Part shown: one piece after another, positions 1 through 9,854 of the stretch
How positions within the stretch are numbered: position 1 is the stretch's first letter
Layout: each line of letters starts with the position of its first letter
Origin: an uncultured Lachnospiraceae bacterium
GTDB lineage: Bacteria > Bacillota > Clostridia > Lachnospirales > Lachnospiraceae
Length of the DNA: 64,000 nucleotides
NCBI GenBank assembly: GCA_947625015.1
Contig: CANQMR010000006.1
Location: forward strand, 49,661 to 113,660
Direction: 5' to 3'
Notes under the pieces: generated by a model
Database searches by the model: none
Seen by the model: the letters and a program-made list of their open reading frames with translations, nothing else
What the model was told of the DNA's origin: nothing
Program-made: the position numbers and the translations under genes

Positions 1-3
1 CCA

Positions 4-423
4 TCACTGATTCCCTGCCTGTTTCCCCTGCTTGATAAAGCCCATTTTGCCCAGCAGCGTCTCAAACTTTTCCAGCATAATGGGCTTACATATGTATGCG
101 TCATAATCATTGCAGACCTGAATATTATCTAACACCACTTCATCCAAAGCGCTGATCATAATGATCTTTGCCCGGTCCTCCCGCAAGACGGCATACTTCT
201 TCTCCGCATTGCGGATAGCCTCTAACGCCTTATAGCCGTCTAACCTGGTCATCATAATATCTAAACAGATTAAATCGTACATCTGCCTTTCCTCCATGGC
301 TCTGGTCGCCTCCTCCACTGCGGACATCCCATCCTCAACAGCCAGCACCTCGCCATACTGGGCAAATAGCTTTTCCATAAATTTTCTGTTTGCAAAATCA
401 TCGTCTGCAATTAATACTTTCAT
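4..423 (-). CDS. single-domain response regulator (CheY-like receiver)
   Basis: A 139-residue protein made of one receiver domain and nothing else. The acidic pocket is Asp-Asp-Asp at residues 7-9, the phosphoacceptor Asp lies in the motif ICLDIMM, and the conserved Lys is in CKPI. With no DNA-binding output, it probably signals through a protein partner or acts in a phosphorelay. The ATG at 423 is chosen over an upstream in-frame start because GGAGGA lies just ahead of it. It sits 55 bp downstream of a TetR-family gene on the same strand and may be co-transcribed. No cognate kinase is adjacent; the hybrid kinase at the far end of the window is not shown to be its partner. Confidence 0.85.
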   Translation of the reverse strand: MKVLIADDDFANRKFMEKLFAQYGEVLAVEDGMSAVEEATRAMEERQMYDLICLDIMMTRLDGYKALEAIRNAEKKYAVLREDRAKIIMISALDEVVLDNIQVCNDYDAYICKPIMLEKFETLLGKMGFIKQGKQAGNQ

Positions 424-478
424 AAAACTGAATCCTCCAAATATATCTGCATATAATATAATCACCCTGTCGTCCACA

Positions 479-1078
479 CTAAGCGTCCGGCTTAATTCGG
501 ATAAGGCCCGCTAACTTGCTCATGGTCGCTTTTCCTACCTGGGAATGGGATTTCCGGTCATAGACAATCCGTCTGTTTAATAAATCTCTCACCATTCCGC
601 CTAAGAACAAATTAGAAAGTTCTTCCGGGGTAAACTTGTCAATAATCTCCCCTTCCTCCATTGCCAGCCCCAGTTCCTTCCGGATAAAGCCTGTCCGCCT
701 GTTAATACAGGCAGCCACAGCTTCTCTGGTATTGACATTATGCAGTAATTCTTCATAATTCAATATAATCGCGGCAAGCTCATAATAATTCTCATAATAA
801 GTACACAATGTAGTCAGCAGTTCCAACACCTTGTCTAAATGCGACATATCCTTTGCCTCAATCGTTGCAATGATGCCGTCATCAAACTTAGTAAAGGTAT
901 CTATCACCTCCACCAGTATCTCATCAACACTCCCAAAATAGCGATATAACAGTTCCTCCGACATATTCCCCTTCATGGCAAGCGTCTTTGTAGAAAGGGA
1001 AGACAGACCTGATTCACTGATAATCTCAATGGCTGAAGCAATTATCCGATCCCTCTTACTCACAAAATCATTATCCAT
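479..1078 (-). CDS. TetR/AcrR family transcriptional regulator
   Basis: A 199-residue protein. The N-terminal helix-turn-helix follows the TetR pattern (RDRIIASAIEIISESG, then LSTKTLAMKGNMSEELLYRYFGS). The C-terminal ligand and dimer domain is poorly conserved, so the effector cannot be read. The ATG at 1078 follows a GGGGG stretch; the longer frame would start inside the promoter region and looks artefactual. A very good sigma-A promoter lies upstream with a short dyad between its -35 and -10 boxes, which suggests autoregulation. The lone receiver gene follows on the same strand. Confidence 0.88.
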   Translation of the reverse strand: MDNDFVSKRDRIIASAIEIISESGLSSLSTKTLAMKGNMSEELLYRYFGSVDEILVEVIDTFTKFDDGIIATIEAKDMSHLDKVLELLTTLCTYYENYYELAAIILNYEELLHNVNTREAVAACINRRTGFIRKELGLAMEEGEIIDKFTPEELSNLFLGGMVRDLLNRRIVYDRKSHSQVGKATMSKLAGLIRIKPDA

Positions 1079-1118
1079 ATAATCCCCCGCTGTTGCTAAC
1101 CTCGTGTGCCTATTACCC

Positions 1119-1147
1119 ATTGTATGGTATGGCCAGCCATTTGTCAA
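1119..1147 (-). promoter_or_regulatory. sigma-A promoter of the TetR gene with internal dyad
   Basis: Read on the minus strand: TTGACA (1147-1142), 17-bp spacer, TACAAT (1124-1119). The spacer holds the near-palindrome ATGGCTGGCCAT followed by ACCAT, well placed to be an operator for the TetR protein encoded 40 bp downstream. Binding is inferred, not shown. Confidence 0.7.
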
Positions 1148-1183
1148 CATGAGTTGTTCAATTCTACGTGTAAATAATGATTG

Positions 1184-2188
1184 TTAATTCTGTCCATAAA
1201 TGAAAATCTGATCCTTGTCCCGATCATAATAATAAATATGGTCCGACAGCAGATCGACAAGCCCTACTGCGCTTCGGTTAGCCTCCTCGACCAGTCCCTC
1301 CAAAAATTCCGGCTCCGTATCCGTATTTTCCGGCACCAGCATAACCTCATGCACGCTGGACGGCAGAATAAAGATATTGCACTCCTGCACCCTGGCAAAG
1401 TTCTTAAGGACAGAATCATACAAAATGCAGGCTGCGCCGTACACGCCGCTGTCATTCGACAGCACAAACATGCTGACTCCATTCTCGGTCTGTTCTAATA
1501 TGGACAATTCCTCCGCTAATTCTTCCATATCCTCTTCCGGCATCCGTTTTTTAAAACTCTCCACAATCACTTTTGCCAGAGAATCCATATGCCAGGGAAA
1601 TTCCCGCATGGTATTAAATAACGCCGTCCGGTAGAGTTCTTCCAAACTGACGTCCCACAGTGCAAACTCCTCATTGCGGATTAAAGAACTGGCAATACCG
1701 ATAGAATTGCGGCCCGCCATATAACGGAACACAATGGCTAAGTCTAGATACCGCTTATGTGGGCAGGTCTTAAGCATTCCCCGGTTTTTATCGTAGTTTA
1801 CCATCCGCATTACAATGCTGTCCCTGACTTTTTTAAAATCGCTTAAATTCACATAAGCAATATCATTTTCTGCCCTAATCCGGTGGTATTGATATGCAAT
1901 CTCCTCCATAATCAGGGAAGCCGGTTTCCCCATCTGGTAATCGTTGTAATAATCGTTTAGGTAGATGTTGGGACTGGCGTTCTCTCCCGCTTTGTGGATG
2001 ACAAGCCCGTCTAACACAACGCCGTTATTCTTCATCAACTGTTGAAATTCAATCTTATACTCCGGCCTTATCTCTTTATCTTCAGCATCCGGCTCCTTAC
2101 TCCCATCTTCTCCCCCACAGCAGTTGCACTGCCTTAAATATTCCGGAAGATTCTCCTCTAAATACAATAAAAATTCCTGATAATCCAT
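1184..2188 (-). CDS. DUF5688 family protein
   Basis: A 334-residue protein that I assign to DUF5688, a family of unknown function common in Lachnospiraceae. Recognisable features are the early motif NNGVVLDGLVI, the SPNIYLNDYYNDYQMG segment, and a C-terminal stretch about a mean or expected value with the pattern LLSDHIYYYDRDKDQIFIY. There is no signal peptide or membrane segment, so it is probably cytosolic. A short Cys-rich, Glu-rich insert (residues 21-40) follows the N-terminal helix. The start is supported by AAGGAG upstream of ATG 2188. It stands alone between the TetR unit and hisC. Confidence 0.8.
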   Translation of the reverse strand: MDYQEFLLYLEENLPEYLRQCNCCGGEDGSKEPDAEDKEIRPEYKIEFQQLMKNNGVVLDGLVIHKAGENASPNIYLNDYYNDYQMGKPASLIMEEIAYQYHRIRAENDIAYVNLSDFKKVRDSIVMRMVNYDKNRGMLKTCPHKRYLDLAIVFRYMAGRNSIGIASSLIRNEEFALWDVSLEELYRTALFNTMREFPWHMDSLAKVIVESFKKRMPEEDMEELAEELSILEQTENGVSMFVLSNDSGVYGAACILYDSVLKNFARVQECNIFILPSSVHEVMLVPENTDTEPEFLEGLVEEANRSAVGLVDLLSDHIYYYDRDKDQIFIYGQN

Positions 2189-2289
2189 TCGATACTCTCC
2201 TTATCTAAAATATAATTTGTCATACCGAGTACCGTATATATCCGTATAGCTGGTAAATGCGCATGAATATGCCACAGATACAAAATATA

Positions 2290-2336
2290 TCCCGCCGGGA
2301 TACGTATGAGATACTACATATCTTATCCGACGGGAC
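2290..2336 (-). terminator. hairpin downstream of hisC
   Basis: An imperfect GC-rich stem pairs TCCCGCCGGGATA (2290-2302) with TATCCGACGGGA (2324-2335). Read on the minus strand it is followed by an AT-rich, only moderately T-rich tail. It probably ends the hisC transcript, though it lacks a clean T-run. Confidence 0.4.
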
Positions 2337-2400
2337 ATCATAAGTCAAGAAAAATTTTCAAAATATTTGTATTAACTGTATTTTGGGTAAAAATGACAAC

Positions 2401-3450
2401 TCACACGAGTAGTTTCAGGAAATTGACAAAAGTTTTCATCTCCTCATCCGTTCCGATTGAAATGCGGAGATAGTTATCAATCCTTGGTTTGTCAAAATAG
2501 CGGACATAGATTTTCTCCTTTTTGGCCGCCTCAAAAATCTCCTTTGCCGGAATCCGGTTATGGGAGGCAAAGACAAAATTTGCGCTGGACTTCTGGAATG
2601 TAAAACCAAGCGCAGCAAGCTCTTTTTCAAACCACTCCCTGGTGGCAATAACCTTGGCCGTAGTTTCCCTGAAATACGCGTCGTCCCGTATGCTGGCCGT
2701 TCCCATCACAATTGTGGGATAATTCATGGTATAGGAATTAAAGCTATACTTCACATCATTTAACGCCTGAATCAACTCCCGGTTTCCCATGGCATAGCCG
2801 ATACGGAGTCCGGCCAAGGAGCGGGATTTGGAAAAGGTGCGGACGATTAAGAGATTCTCGTACTCTTTAAGCAGCGGCAGGGCCGTCTCCCCGCCAAAAT
2901 CCACATAAGCCTCATCCACAATCACCACCACATCCTGATTATGTTCTAAAATGTCCTTTATAAAAGCAAGGCTGACCAGTTTTCCCGTCGGCGCATTGGG
3001 ATTGGGAAAAATCACGCCGCCGTTGTCTTTATAATAATCCTCCGCCACCAGGCTGAATGTATCATCTAACGCCTTGGTCTCATAGGGAATCCGAAAAAGT
3101 CCGGCCCACACATCATAAAAGCTGTATGTGATGTCCGGGAAAAAGACAGGCTTGTCCGAATTAAAAAAAGTTAAAAAGGACATGGCCAGCACATCATCCG
3201 AACCCACTCCGACAAATACCTCGTTGCTATTCAGCCCATGGTAATCGGCTATGGCGTCCACCAAGTCCTTTGCCGCCGGGTCCGGATAGAACCGAAGCCG
3301 CTCTAACTCCTGTTTTGCCCCTAACACCATTGGGGAAGGGGGATAGGGATTTTCATTGGTATTTAATTTGATTATGTCTTTCTCCTCCGGCTGTTCGCCC
3401 GGCGTATAGGGCGTTACCCGGCGGATATTCTTTTCCCATGCTCGCATCAT
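2401..3450 (-). CDS. hisC: histidinol-phosphate aminotransferase
   Basis: A 349-residue class I/II PLP aminotransferase that converts histidinol phosphate and 2-oxoglutarate to imidazole-acetol phosphate and glutamate in histidine synthesis (the reaction is reversible). Diagnostic motifs are KLNTNENPYPPSP near the N-terminus, IFPNPNAPTGK, VDEAYVDFGG, and TFSKSRSLAGLRIGY, which carries the PLP-binding lysine. Length is normal. A tandem ATG-ATG start follows GGAGAG. It is not beside other his genes here, so it may be a dispersed pathway gene or act on other aromatic substrates as some HisC paralogues do. Confidence 0.9.
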   Translation of the reverse strand: MMRAWEKNIRRVTPYTPGEQPEEKDIIKLNTNENPYPPSPMVLGAKQELERLRFYPDPAAKDLVDAIADYHGLNSNEVFVGVGSDDVLAMSFLTFFNSDKPVFFPDITYSFYDVWAGLFRIPYETKALDDTFSLVAEDYYKDNGGVIFPNPNAPTGKLVSLAFIKDILEHNQDVVVIVDEAYVDFGGETALPLLKEYENLLIVRTFSKSRSLAGLRIGYAMGNRELIQALNDVKYSFNSYTMNYPTIVMGTASIRDDAYFRETTAKVIATREWFEKELAALGFTFQKSSANFVFASHNRIPAKEIFEAAKKEKIYVRYFDKPRIDNYLRISIGTDEEMKTFVNFLKLLV

Positions 3451-3531
3451 TTATCTCTCCTAAACATCTTCTCAGCAAAATGCATCTTAAAATCCGGTTC
3501 AGCGTGTAAATATATGTCTGCCGGACAGCGG

Positions 3532-4605
3532 TTAAGCCTCGTTCATCTTTGCCAGCTTTGCCGCCTGGTCGGCTGCAATAAGACTGTCAATTACCTCGTC
3601 TAAATCACCGTTCATCACCTGGTCTAATTTATGCAGGGTTAATTTTATCCTGTGGTCCGTCACCCGTCCCTGCGGAAAATTATAGGTGCGGATTTTCTCG
3701 GAGCGGTCGCCGGTTCCCACCTGGCTTTTCCGAAGCTCCGCCTCGGCGTCATGGGCTTTTTGCAGTTCCAGATCATAAAGCTTTGCCCGAAGCACTTTAA
3801 GGGCCTTATCCTTATTCTTAAGCTGTGATTTTTCATCCTGGCAGGAAATGACGATTCCCGTAGGAATATGCGTCAGACGGACAGCGGAATCTGTGGTATT
3901 AACGCACTGGCCGCCGTTTCCGGAAGCCCGGAACACATCAAATTTACAGTCATTCATATCCAGCTCAAAATCTACTTCCTCCGCCTCCGGCATAATGGCT
4001 ACCGTCATCGTGGAGGTGTGTATCCGCCCGCCGGATTCGGTCTCCGGCACCCGCTGTACCCGGTGTACGCCGGATTCATATTTCAGGCGGGAAAACGCGC
4101 CTTTTCCGTTAATCATGAAGGAGCACTCCTTAAACCCGCCGATACCGTTCTCATTAAGGCTGATTAGCTCTGTCTTCCAGTGCATACGGTCTGCATATTT
4201 CTGGTACATACGGAAAATCTCTGCCGCAAACAGGGCCGACTCGTCTCCACCGGCTCCGGCCCGAAGCTCTACCACCACATTTTTATCATCATTGGGATCT
4301 TTCGGCAGCAACAGAATCTTAAGCTCTCTCTCTATGCGCTCCACTGCCTCTTTGGAATCATTTAATTCCTCCTTGGCCAGCTCCCGCATTTCCTCGTCCT
4401 TTTCCTCCTCTAACATGGCAAGGCTGTCCTCAATGGCCTGCTTTGCCGCCAGATATTCCTTATACTTATCGGCAATGGGCGCCAAATCGCTCTGCTCCTT
4501 CATCAGCGCCGCATATCTTTCCTGATCATTTAACACATCCGGTTCGCTTAGCTGTTCTAATACGGATTCATACCGCGCCAGCATATCCTCTAACTTGTCA
4601 AACAT
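3532..4605 (-). CDS. prfA: peptide chain release factor 1
   Basis: A 357-residue class I release factor that recognises UAA and UAG. The catalytic GGQ is in [16 protein letters not shown], with Cys where E. coli has His after the Gln. The codon-reading tripeptide position is occupied by PET in [14 protein letters not shown], as expected for RF1 rather than RF2. The ATG at 4605 follows AGAGAGGT. The gene lies just downstream of prmC, whose product methylates the GGQ glutamine, an arrangement kept in many bacteria. Confidence 0.96.
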   Translation of the reverse strand: MFDKLEDMLARYESVLEQLSEPDVLNDQERYAALMKEQSDLAPIADKYKEYLAAKQAIEDSLAMLEEEKDEEMRELAKEELNDSKEAVERIERELKILLLPKDPNDDKNVVVELRAGAGGDESALFAAEIFRMYQKYADRMHWKTELISLNENGIGGFKECSFMINGKGAFSRLKYESGVHRVQRVPETESGGRIHTSTMTVAIMPEAEEVDFELDMNDCKFDVFRASGNGGQCVNTTDSAVRLTHIPTGIVISCQDEKSQLKNKDKALKVLRAKLYDLELQKAHDAEAELRKSQVGTGDRSEKIRTYNFPQGRVTDHRIKLTLHKLDQVMNGDLDEVIDSLIAADQAAKLAKMNEA

Positions 4606-4725
4606 ACCTATCTACCTCTCTCTTATTTCTATGTCCATATGCTTTCTATGCTCATCTGTTTTCTATATTTATCTGCCACAAAATACATAGGCGACTGTGC
4701 GGGATACTCCGTCAAAAACCAACCT

Positions 4726-5589
4726 TTAAGCGGTCATTTTTTGTCCCAAAACCACCCGGTCAAGCCCTGCATAATCTTTTTTTACCTGAACCTCTCCAAA
4801 ACCGGCCTTCCGCATAAGTCCGGAAACCGCTTCTCCCTGTCCGCTGCCAATCTCAAAGAGCAGCCACCCGGAATCCGTTAAATGTTCCGGTGCGGCAGGA
4901 ATAATCTTTCTGTAGTAATCAAGTCCGTCCTCTCCGCCGTCTAAGGCAAGCGCCGGTTCATAATCCTTTACCTCCGGCATCAGCGTACCCACCACGCCGG
5001 TTTCTATATAGGGGGGATTGCATACAATCAAATCTGCCTTTCCCGCAAAAGGCGCAAACAAATCCCCGCACAGGATTTCCCCCTTCACCTCATATTTTTG
5101 CAGATTCCGCTCCGCCACTTTGAGGGCGCTCTCCGAACAGTCGGAAAGAAAAAGTGAAATCTTTTCATGGTAAAGTTTTAAGGAAATGCCGATACAGCCG
5201 GAGCCGCAGCAAAGGTCTAATACCTGTAAATGCTCCGCATCTTTGCGCCGTTCCCTGTCCGAAAGAATCCCATCGGCGCACTCTGCCAGAATTTCTGTAT
5301 CATTTCTTGGAATCAGCACATTTTCATCCACATAAAACGCATAATCCATAAAATGAGCGACGCCCAAAAGATACTGTAATGGATAATGCTCCTGCCGACG
5401 CCTCAGCAATTTTAAAAAGCGTTCCTCCTGTTCCTTAGAAACCTCTTCCTCTCCATGCGTCAGCATATACAGGTAATTGCAGCCAAGGACTTCCTCTAAC
5501 AGAACTTTTCTCTCATACTTTGCATACTCGTTGCCGCTGTCCTCTAATGTTTGTTTACCAAGGAGCAGCAATTCCTGAATCGTCGCCAT
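4726..5589 (-). CDS. prmC: release factor glutamine methyltransferase
   Basis: A 287-residue SAM-dependent methyltransferase (HemK/PrmC) that modifies the GGQ glutamine of release factors. It has an N-terminal helical bundle, the SAM-binding motif DLCCGSGCIGISL and the catalytic NPPY in VCNPPYIETGVV. Its ribosome binding site lies inside the last codons of the preceding DUF1385 gene, whose stop is 2 bp away, so the two are probably translationally coupled. prfA follows on the same strand. Confidence 0.95.
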   Translation of the reverse strand: MATIQELLLLGKQTLEDSGNEYAKYERKVLLEEVLGCNYLYMLTHGEEEVSKEQEERFLKLLRRRQEHYPLQYLLGVAHFMDYAFYVDENVLIPRNDTEILAECADGILSDRERRKDAEHLQVLDLCCGSGCIGISLKLYHEKISLFLSDCSESALKVAERNLQKYEVKGEILCGDLFAPFAGKADLIVCNPPYIETGVVGTLMPEVKDYEPALALDGGEDGLDYYRKIIPAAPEHLTDSGWLLFEIGSGQGEAVSGLMRKAGFGEVQVKKDYAGLDRVVLGQKMTA

Positions 5590-5591
5590 GC

Positions 5592-6995
5592 CTATTCCTC
5601 AAAAAAACTTTTTTCCAGTTCGCTGTTATCATTCTCCGGTCCGGTTTCACCGGAAATCTCCTCTGCCTGCCCCGCATCTTCCGCAGACTCTGTATCGTCG
5701 GCAGATTCCGGTTCACTGCCTGTTTCTTCATCATATGTTTCTTCACCATAGGTTTCACCGCCATACCCTGTCATATCTTCATCAGATATATCTTCCCGAT
5801 ACGCCAAGTCTTCTTCGTAAGCCAGTTCCTGCCCATATGCCGAATCTTCTTCATAGGCCGTCTCCTGCCCATACGCCGAATCTTCTTCGTAGGCCATTTC
5901 ATCTTCGTATGTTAACGCTTCATCATATTCTGCACTTTCCTCATAACCCAACTCGTCTGCATATTCCGTTTGCGCATATACCGGATTCTCTCCGGATTCT
6001 TTTGCGTCTCCCGCATTTTCCGTTTTTAAAGCCGCCTTCTTCTTTACGCCAATTCCCTGGGCCTGGTTGACTGCGTCCACATAGGGTTTTCCATAGAGAA
6101 CCGCCTCCACAGAAATTATGGCAACCTGAATCATTTCCTCCGCCGGCTCCTTGGTTGTCAGCTTTTGTATCCACATGCCCGGTCTGCTGAGCGCATTGAT
6201 TACCGGATTGTCCGTTCTTCCGGCCAGCCGGATAAACTCATAGGAAATAGACGCAACCACAGGAATCAGCAGGATTCTCAGCACAAAGCGCAGCCACATC
6301 TGTTCTGCGGTAATCAGCATGAACACCAAAATACTGATGACCATGACAATGAACAGAAAACTGGTACCACAGCGCTTATGGTATCTGGAATGTTTGGCCA
6401 CATTCTCCGGCGTCAGTTCATCCCCTGCCTCATAACAGTTGATTGTCTTATGCTCGGCTCCATGATACATAAATACCCGCTTGATATCCTCCATCTGGGA
6501 AATCAGCACCACATACACAATAAAGACTGCCAGACGGATTACGCCTTCAATCAGGGAAAGGGCGGCCCGGTTCGGCACCCATTTACCGATTAATTCCGCA
6601 ATTCCCGCAGGCAGCAGCATGAACAACGCCACCGCCAGCACGATGGATACCAAAAAGGTAAAGCCAATCATGACGTCCTCGGCCTTTTCCTTAAATACAT
6701 CTTTAAACAGTTGATCCGCTTTGGTCTCAACCTCTTCCTCCTCGTAAAATTCAGCAGAATAATTAAGCGTCCGAAGCCCTACAATCAATGCCTCTGCGAA
6801 ATTTACCACGCCCCGGATAAACGGGAGTTTTGCAAAAGGATGCTTATCCCCATAAGAGCGGTGACGCACCAGCTTAACTTCTATCTTCTTGTCCGGCTTC
6901 CTGACTGCCACAGCGTAGCCGCCAGTGCCCTTCATCATAACACCTTCAATAACCGCCTGTCCCCCAAGGGTTCCTTTTGGTAATCGCTCTTCCAT
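5592..6995 (-). CDS. DUF1385 membrane protein with long acidic repeat tail
   Basis: A 467-residue protein related to B. subtilis YqhQ (DUF1385). The first ~320 residues form the family domain: GGQAVIEGVMMKG at the N-terminus, several membrane helices, and the conserved MYHGAEHKTINCYEAG and HSRYHKRCGTSF motifs. The last ~130 residues are an unusual acidic tail with tandem copies of AYEEDSAYGQE-like units, probably cytosolic and disordered. The ATG at 6995 follows GGAGG; the longer frame reads back through the rpmE terminator and is rejected. Function unknown. It lies between rpmE and prmC as in many clostridia. Confidence 0.88.
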   Translation of the reverse strand: MEERLPKGTLGGQAVIEGVMMKGTGGYAVAVRKPDKKIEVKLVRHRSYGDKHPFAKLPFIRGVVNFAEALIVGLRTLNYSAEFYEEEEVETKADQLFKDVFKEKAEDVMIGFTFLVSIVLAVALFMLLPAGIAELIGKWVPNRAALSLIEGVIRLAVFIVYVVLISQMEDIKRVFMYHGAEHKTINCYEAGDELTPENVAKHSRYHKRCGTSFLFIVMVISILVFMLITAEQMWLRFVLRILLIPVVASISYEFIRLAGRTDNPVINALSRPGMWIQKLTTKEPAEEMIQVAIISVEAVLYGKPYVDAVNQAQGIGVKKKAALKTENAGDAKESGENPVYAQTEYADELGYEESAEYDEALTYEDEMAYEEDSAYGQETAYEEDSAYGQELAYEEDLAYREDISDEDMTGYGGETYGEETYDEETGSEPESADDTESAEDAGQAEEISGETGPENDNSELEKSFFEE

Positions 6996-7019
6996 TGTTA
7001 AAAACCTCCAAAACGAAAG

Positions 7020-7051
7020 AAGGTTGAGATTACACATATAATCTCAACCTT
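7020..7051 (-). terminator. terminator after rpmE
   Basis: A perfect 12-bp stem (AAGGTTGAGATT with AATCTCAACCTT, 7020-7031 and 7040-7051) with an 8-nt loop, followed on the minus strand by a pyrimidine-rich run. It lies between rpmE and the DUF1385 start, so it probably reduces read-through from rpmE. Confidence 0.75.
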
Positions 7052-7061
7052 AATACCGTTA

Positions 7062-7271
7062 CTAATTAGCCTGATTAACTCCGTACTTACGGTTGAATTT
7101 ATCAATACGACCGCGAGCTTGTGCAGCCTTCTGCTGACCGGTATAAAAAGCATGGCACTTAGAACAGATTTCTACGTGAATCTCTTCCTTGGTAGAACCG
7201 GTTACAAACTCGTTACCGCAGTTGCAAACTACCTTTGCCTGATAATAATTTGGATGAATTCCTTCCTTCAT
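7062..7271 (-). CDS. rpmE: 50S ribosomal protein L31
   Basis: A 69-residue large-subunit protein. It begins [10 protein letters not shown], has the CNCGNEF motif and a CSKCH pair, and ends in a basic [12 protein letters not shown] segment. Four cysteines are kept, so this is the zinc-binding (C+) form. It sits downstream of rho, a very common pairing, and is followed by a strong stem-loop. Confidence 0.97.
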   Translation of the reverse strand: MKEGIHPNYYQAKVVCNCGNEFVTGSTKEEIHVEICSKCHAFYTGQQKAAQARGRIDKFNRKYGVNQAN

Positions 7272-7410
7272 TCCTGTACACCTCTTTCTCTATATTGGCA
7301 GATTCCAACCCGCCTAAACAACTTCTACAGTTTAACATAACCTGATAATAAATGCAAGCTTATTCTTTCAGGATTTTTTATAATTGAGGTGGATTTTCAC
7401 TCTACTGCAA

Positions 7411-8991
7411 TTATCTGCGCAGCAGGGAACGCTTAATCAGATCCAAAAATTCCTCATTGTTCCGGGTGCGCAGGAACAGCCTTAACGCCTCTTCTATCGA
7501 TTCCTCCGCCCGGTTTCCTGAAAATTCCCGATGCAGGGCGTAAACAGCCTCCCGCTCTAACTGCGTCAACAGCAGATCGTCCCGTCTGGTACCTGATTTT
7601 ACAATATCAATCGCCGGGAAAATCCTCTTTTCAGAAAGTTTGCGGTCTAACACCAATTCCATGTTGCCGGTTCCCTTAAATTCCTCAAAGACCACATCAT
7701 CCATTTTAGATCCGGTCTCCACCAAAGCTGTGGCCAAAACGGTTAAAGAACCGCCCTCCCGCATATTACGGGCGGCGCCAAAAAATTTCTTCGGCATATG
7801 CAAAGCCGCCGGATCAAGGCCACCGGTAAGGGTTCTTCCACTCGGTGGCACAGTGAGATTGTAAGCCCTTGCCAGTCTGGTAATGGAGTCTAAAAGGATT
7901 ACCACATCCTCCTTGTGCTCTACTAACCTCTTTGCCCTCTCTAATACCATCTCGGACACTCTTTTATGATGCTCCGGCAGTTCGTCAAAAGTAGAGTAGA
8001 TTACTTCTACATTCGGTCCCTCTATGGATTCCCGGATATCCGTAACCTCCTCCGGTCTCTCGTCAATCAGAAGCACAATTAAATGCATATCCTTATAAGT
8101 ACGGCTGATGCTGATGGCAATCTGCTTTAACAGGGTTGTCTTTCCCGCTTTAGGCGGCGCCACAATCATCCCTCTCTGTCCCTTGCCAATGGGGGCCAGC
8201 AAATCCATAATCCGCATGGACACGCTCTTGGAATTTTCATTTTCCAGACGGATTCTCTCATCCGGAAAAACCGGCGTCAAATCCTCAAAATGCTTTCTCT
8301 TTGCCGCCTCTTCCACCGGATAGCCATTGACCGTCTTAATATAAAGCAGCGCAGCAAACTTCTCCTTCTCCGTCTTAACCTTCTGGTTTCCATTGATAAT
8401 ATCTCCGGTCTTCAAATTAAACCGCTTAATCTGCGCCGGTGACACATAAATGTCATTCTCCCCCGGAAGATAATTAGCGCAGCGGATAAAGCCAAAGCCA
8501 TCTGCCATAACTTCTAATATGCCGTTGGCCTCCTTGCCGCTGTCCAAATTGTAATCCACCGCCACCGACTTACGGGAAATTCCCTTTTCCTTTACTATTT
8601 CTGTCTCTGCCGTTCTCGCTGTCTCTGCTGCTCTCACCGTCTCTGGTGCTTTCTCTATCTCCGCCGTCTTCTCCGGCTCAGACACTGCTGTCCGGTTCGG
8701 CTGCGTCTCCTCACCTTTAGCCGGAACTTTGGCCGCTAACGGCTTTCTGCCTCTTCTGACAGGTTCTTTCTCTTCTTTAGCTGCCGTCTTTCCTCTCTTT
8801 GAAGACTGATTTTCTGTCGTCCTTCCTGCCCGTTTTCCCGTATTTCCTTTCTGCTTGTCCTCTTTCTGCATTCCCTTAGCAGACTTCAACAGCTCCGCAA
8901 GCTCTTTTTTCTTCATGGCCGTAACGCCCTTAATCCCCATTTCCTTTGCAGCCGCCTTTAACTCCTGCAAAGTCATTTCATCATAATCCAT
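7411..8991 (-). CDS. rho: transcription termination factor Rho
   Basis: A 526-residue hexameric RNA helicase. Order: Rho N-terminal helical domain (residues 2-38), a low-complexity Lys/Glu/Arg-rich insert (about 40-145), the cold-shock-like RNA-binding domain ([14 protein letters not shown], about 157-205), then the RecA-type ATPase with Walker A APPKAGKT at 279-286 and Walker [17 protein letters not shown]. The charged insert makes it longer than the ~420-residue E. coli protein, as in many Clostridia. It is the first gene of the minus-strand run that continues into rpmE. Confidence 0.97.
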   Translation of the reverse strand: MDYDEMTLQELKAAAKEMGIKGVTAMKKKELAELLKSAKGMQKEDKQKGNTGKRAGRTTENQSSKRGKTAAKEEKEPVRRGRKPLAAKVPAKGEETQPNRTAVSEPEKTAEIEKAPETVRAAETARTAETEIVKEKGISRKSVAVDYNLDSGKEANGILEVMADGFGFIRCANYLPGENDIYVSPAQIKRFNLKTGDIINGNQKVKTEKEKFAALLYIKTVNGYPVEEAAKRKHFEDLTPVFPDERIRLENENSKSVSMRIMDLLAPIGKGQRGMIVAPPKAGKTTLLKQIAISISRTYKDMHLIVLLIDERPEEVTDIRESIEGPNVEVIYSTFDELPEHHKRVSEMVLERAKRLVEHKEDVVILLDSITRLARAYNLTVPPSGRTLTGGLDPAALHMPKKFFGAARNMREGGSLTVLATALVETGSKMDDVVFEEFKGTGNMELVLDRKLSEKRIFPAIDIVKSGTRRDDLLLTQLEREAVYALHREFSGNRAEESIEEALRLFLRTRNNEEFLDLIKRSLLRR

Positions 8992-9139
8992 AAAAACTCC
9001 TTTAATTGAAAATCATCTGAAATTACAGTAATTGGTAAATGTGAATTGAAATATAGAATACCCACATCAGACTTATGCCTTAATTATCTTAAGTGTTCCC
9101 ATTATGACACACTTTTCCCCGAATGTAAACCCCAAATTT

Positions 9140-9730
9140 CCACATCCTGTCATCTCAATCCTTCTTCTCCCCATACATAACTTTCCATCCCCTTTTTCCG
9201 GCAGGTATCTTTCTTCTATCCTCCGGAATATTCGTGAATTACCGCCGCAAGGTAATCCTTATCCCAATTTTCCCGACACGCGGTTTTTTAGAAATCCGCT
9301 GCCGGGCCCTCCTGCATATTGCACGTGCGAAGAAGTGTTTGAGCGCCGGGTTTAGGGTGCTGGGCAAACATTATGCAGCCACGCTTGCGCTCTGTCGAAA
9401 ACGCAGCGGTACATAAGCGAAGGCCCTGTTCATCATATACTTAATGGCAGATATATCAAAGGGCCTTCGCAAGTACCGGCGTTTTCAAAGGGGCTGCAAA
9501 TGTTTCCCAGCCACCCTTTCCCGGCGCGAGTTCTTCGTAAGCACGTGCAATCTAATATGCAGGAGGGCCCGGCAGCAGGATTTCTTAAAACCGATGGCAG
9601 TGCGGGAAAATGGGAAAGGATTATCCGGCGGCGGTTTCACAAATAAAAACTTAAGGATAGAAGAAAGATACCCGCCGGAAAAGCAGGAATTACCGTATGG
9701 GGAGAAGAAGTATGAGGTAATTTTTTGTGG
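9140..9730. repeat. giant imperfect palindrome (element A)
   Basis: The 863-bp gap between rho and the malic enzyme gene is almost filled by one long hairpin centred near 9443. Paired segments include a perfect 16-bp pair (9161-9176 with 9695-9710), a 25-bp pair with one mismatch (9198-9222 with 9654-9678), a perfect 23-bp pair (9298-9320 with 9554-9576), and GCGAAGGCCC (9417-9426) with GGGCCTTCGC (9461-9470) at the tip. On the minus strand the core reads CGCCGGTACTT, stem-loop, GTACCGCTGCG, then GCGCAAGCGT. Small ORFs cross it on both strands but overlap one another and look like by-products. It may be a MITE-like element or a structured RNA. Confidence 0.8.
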
Positions 9731-9854
9731 AAAAGAAGGGAGGAAACGACTTGCATAAGTAACTTTGAAATGGTAAGATAAACATTGTGCATTTGTTAGT
9801 GGATGCGGTATGCGTATGGAAAATGAAGAAGAAGGATAAAAGGCGGATAAAGAT

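Noticed and set aside
7000..7061. T-box or ribosomal protein leader between rpmE and DUF1385
   Set aside because: Only a single perfect stem-loop with a pyrimidine tail is present, as expected for a terminator.
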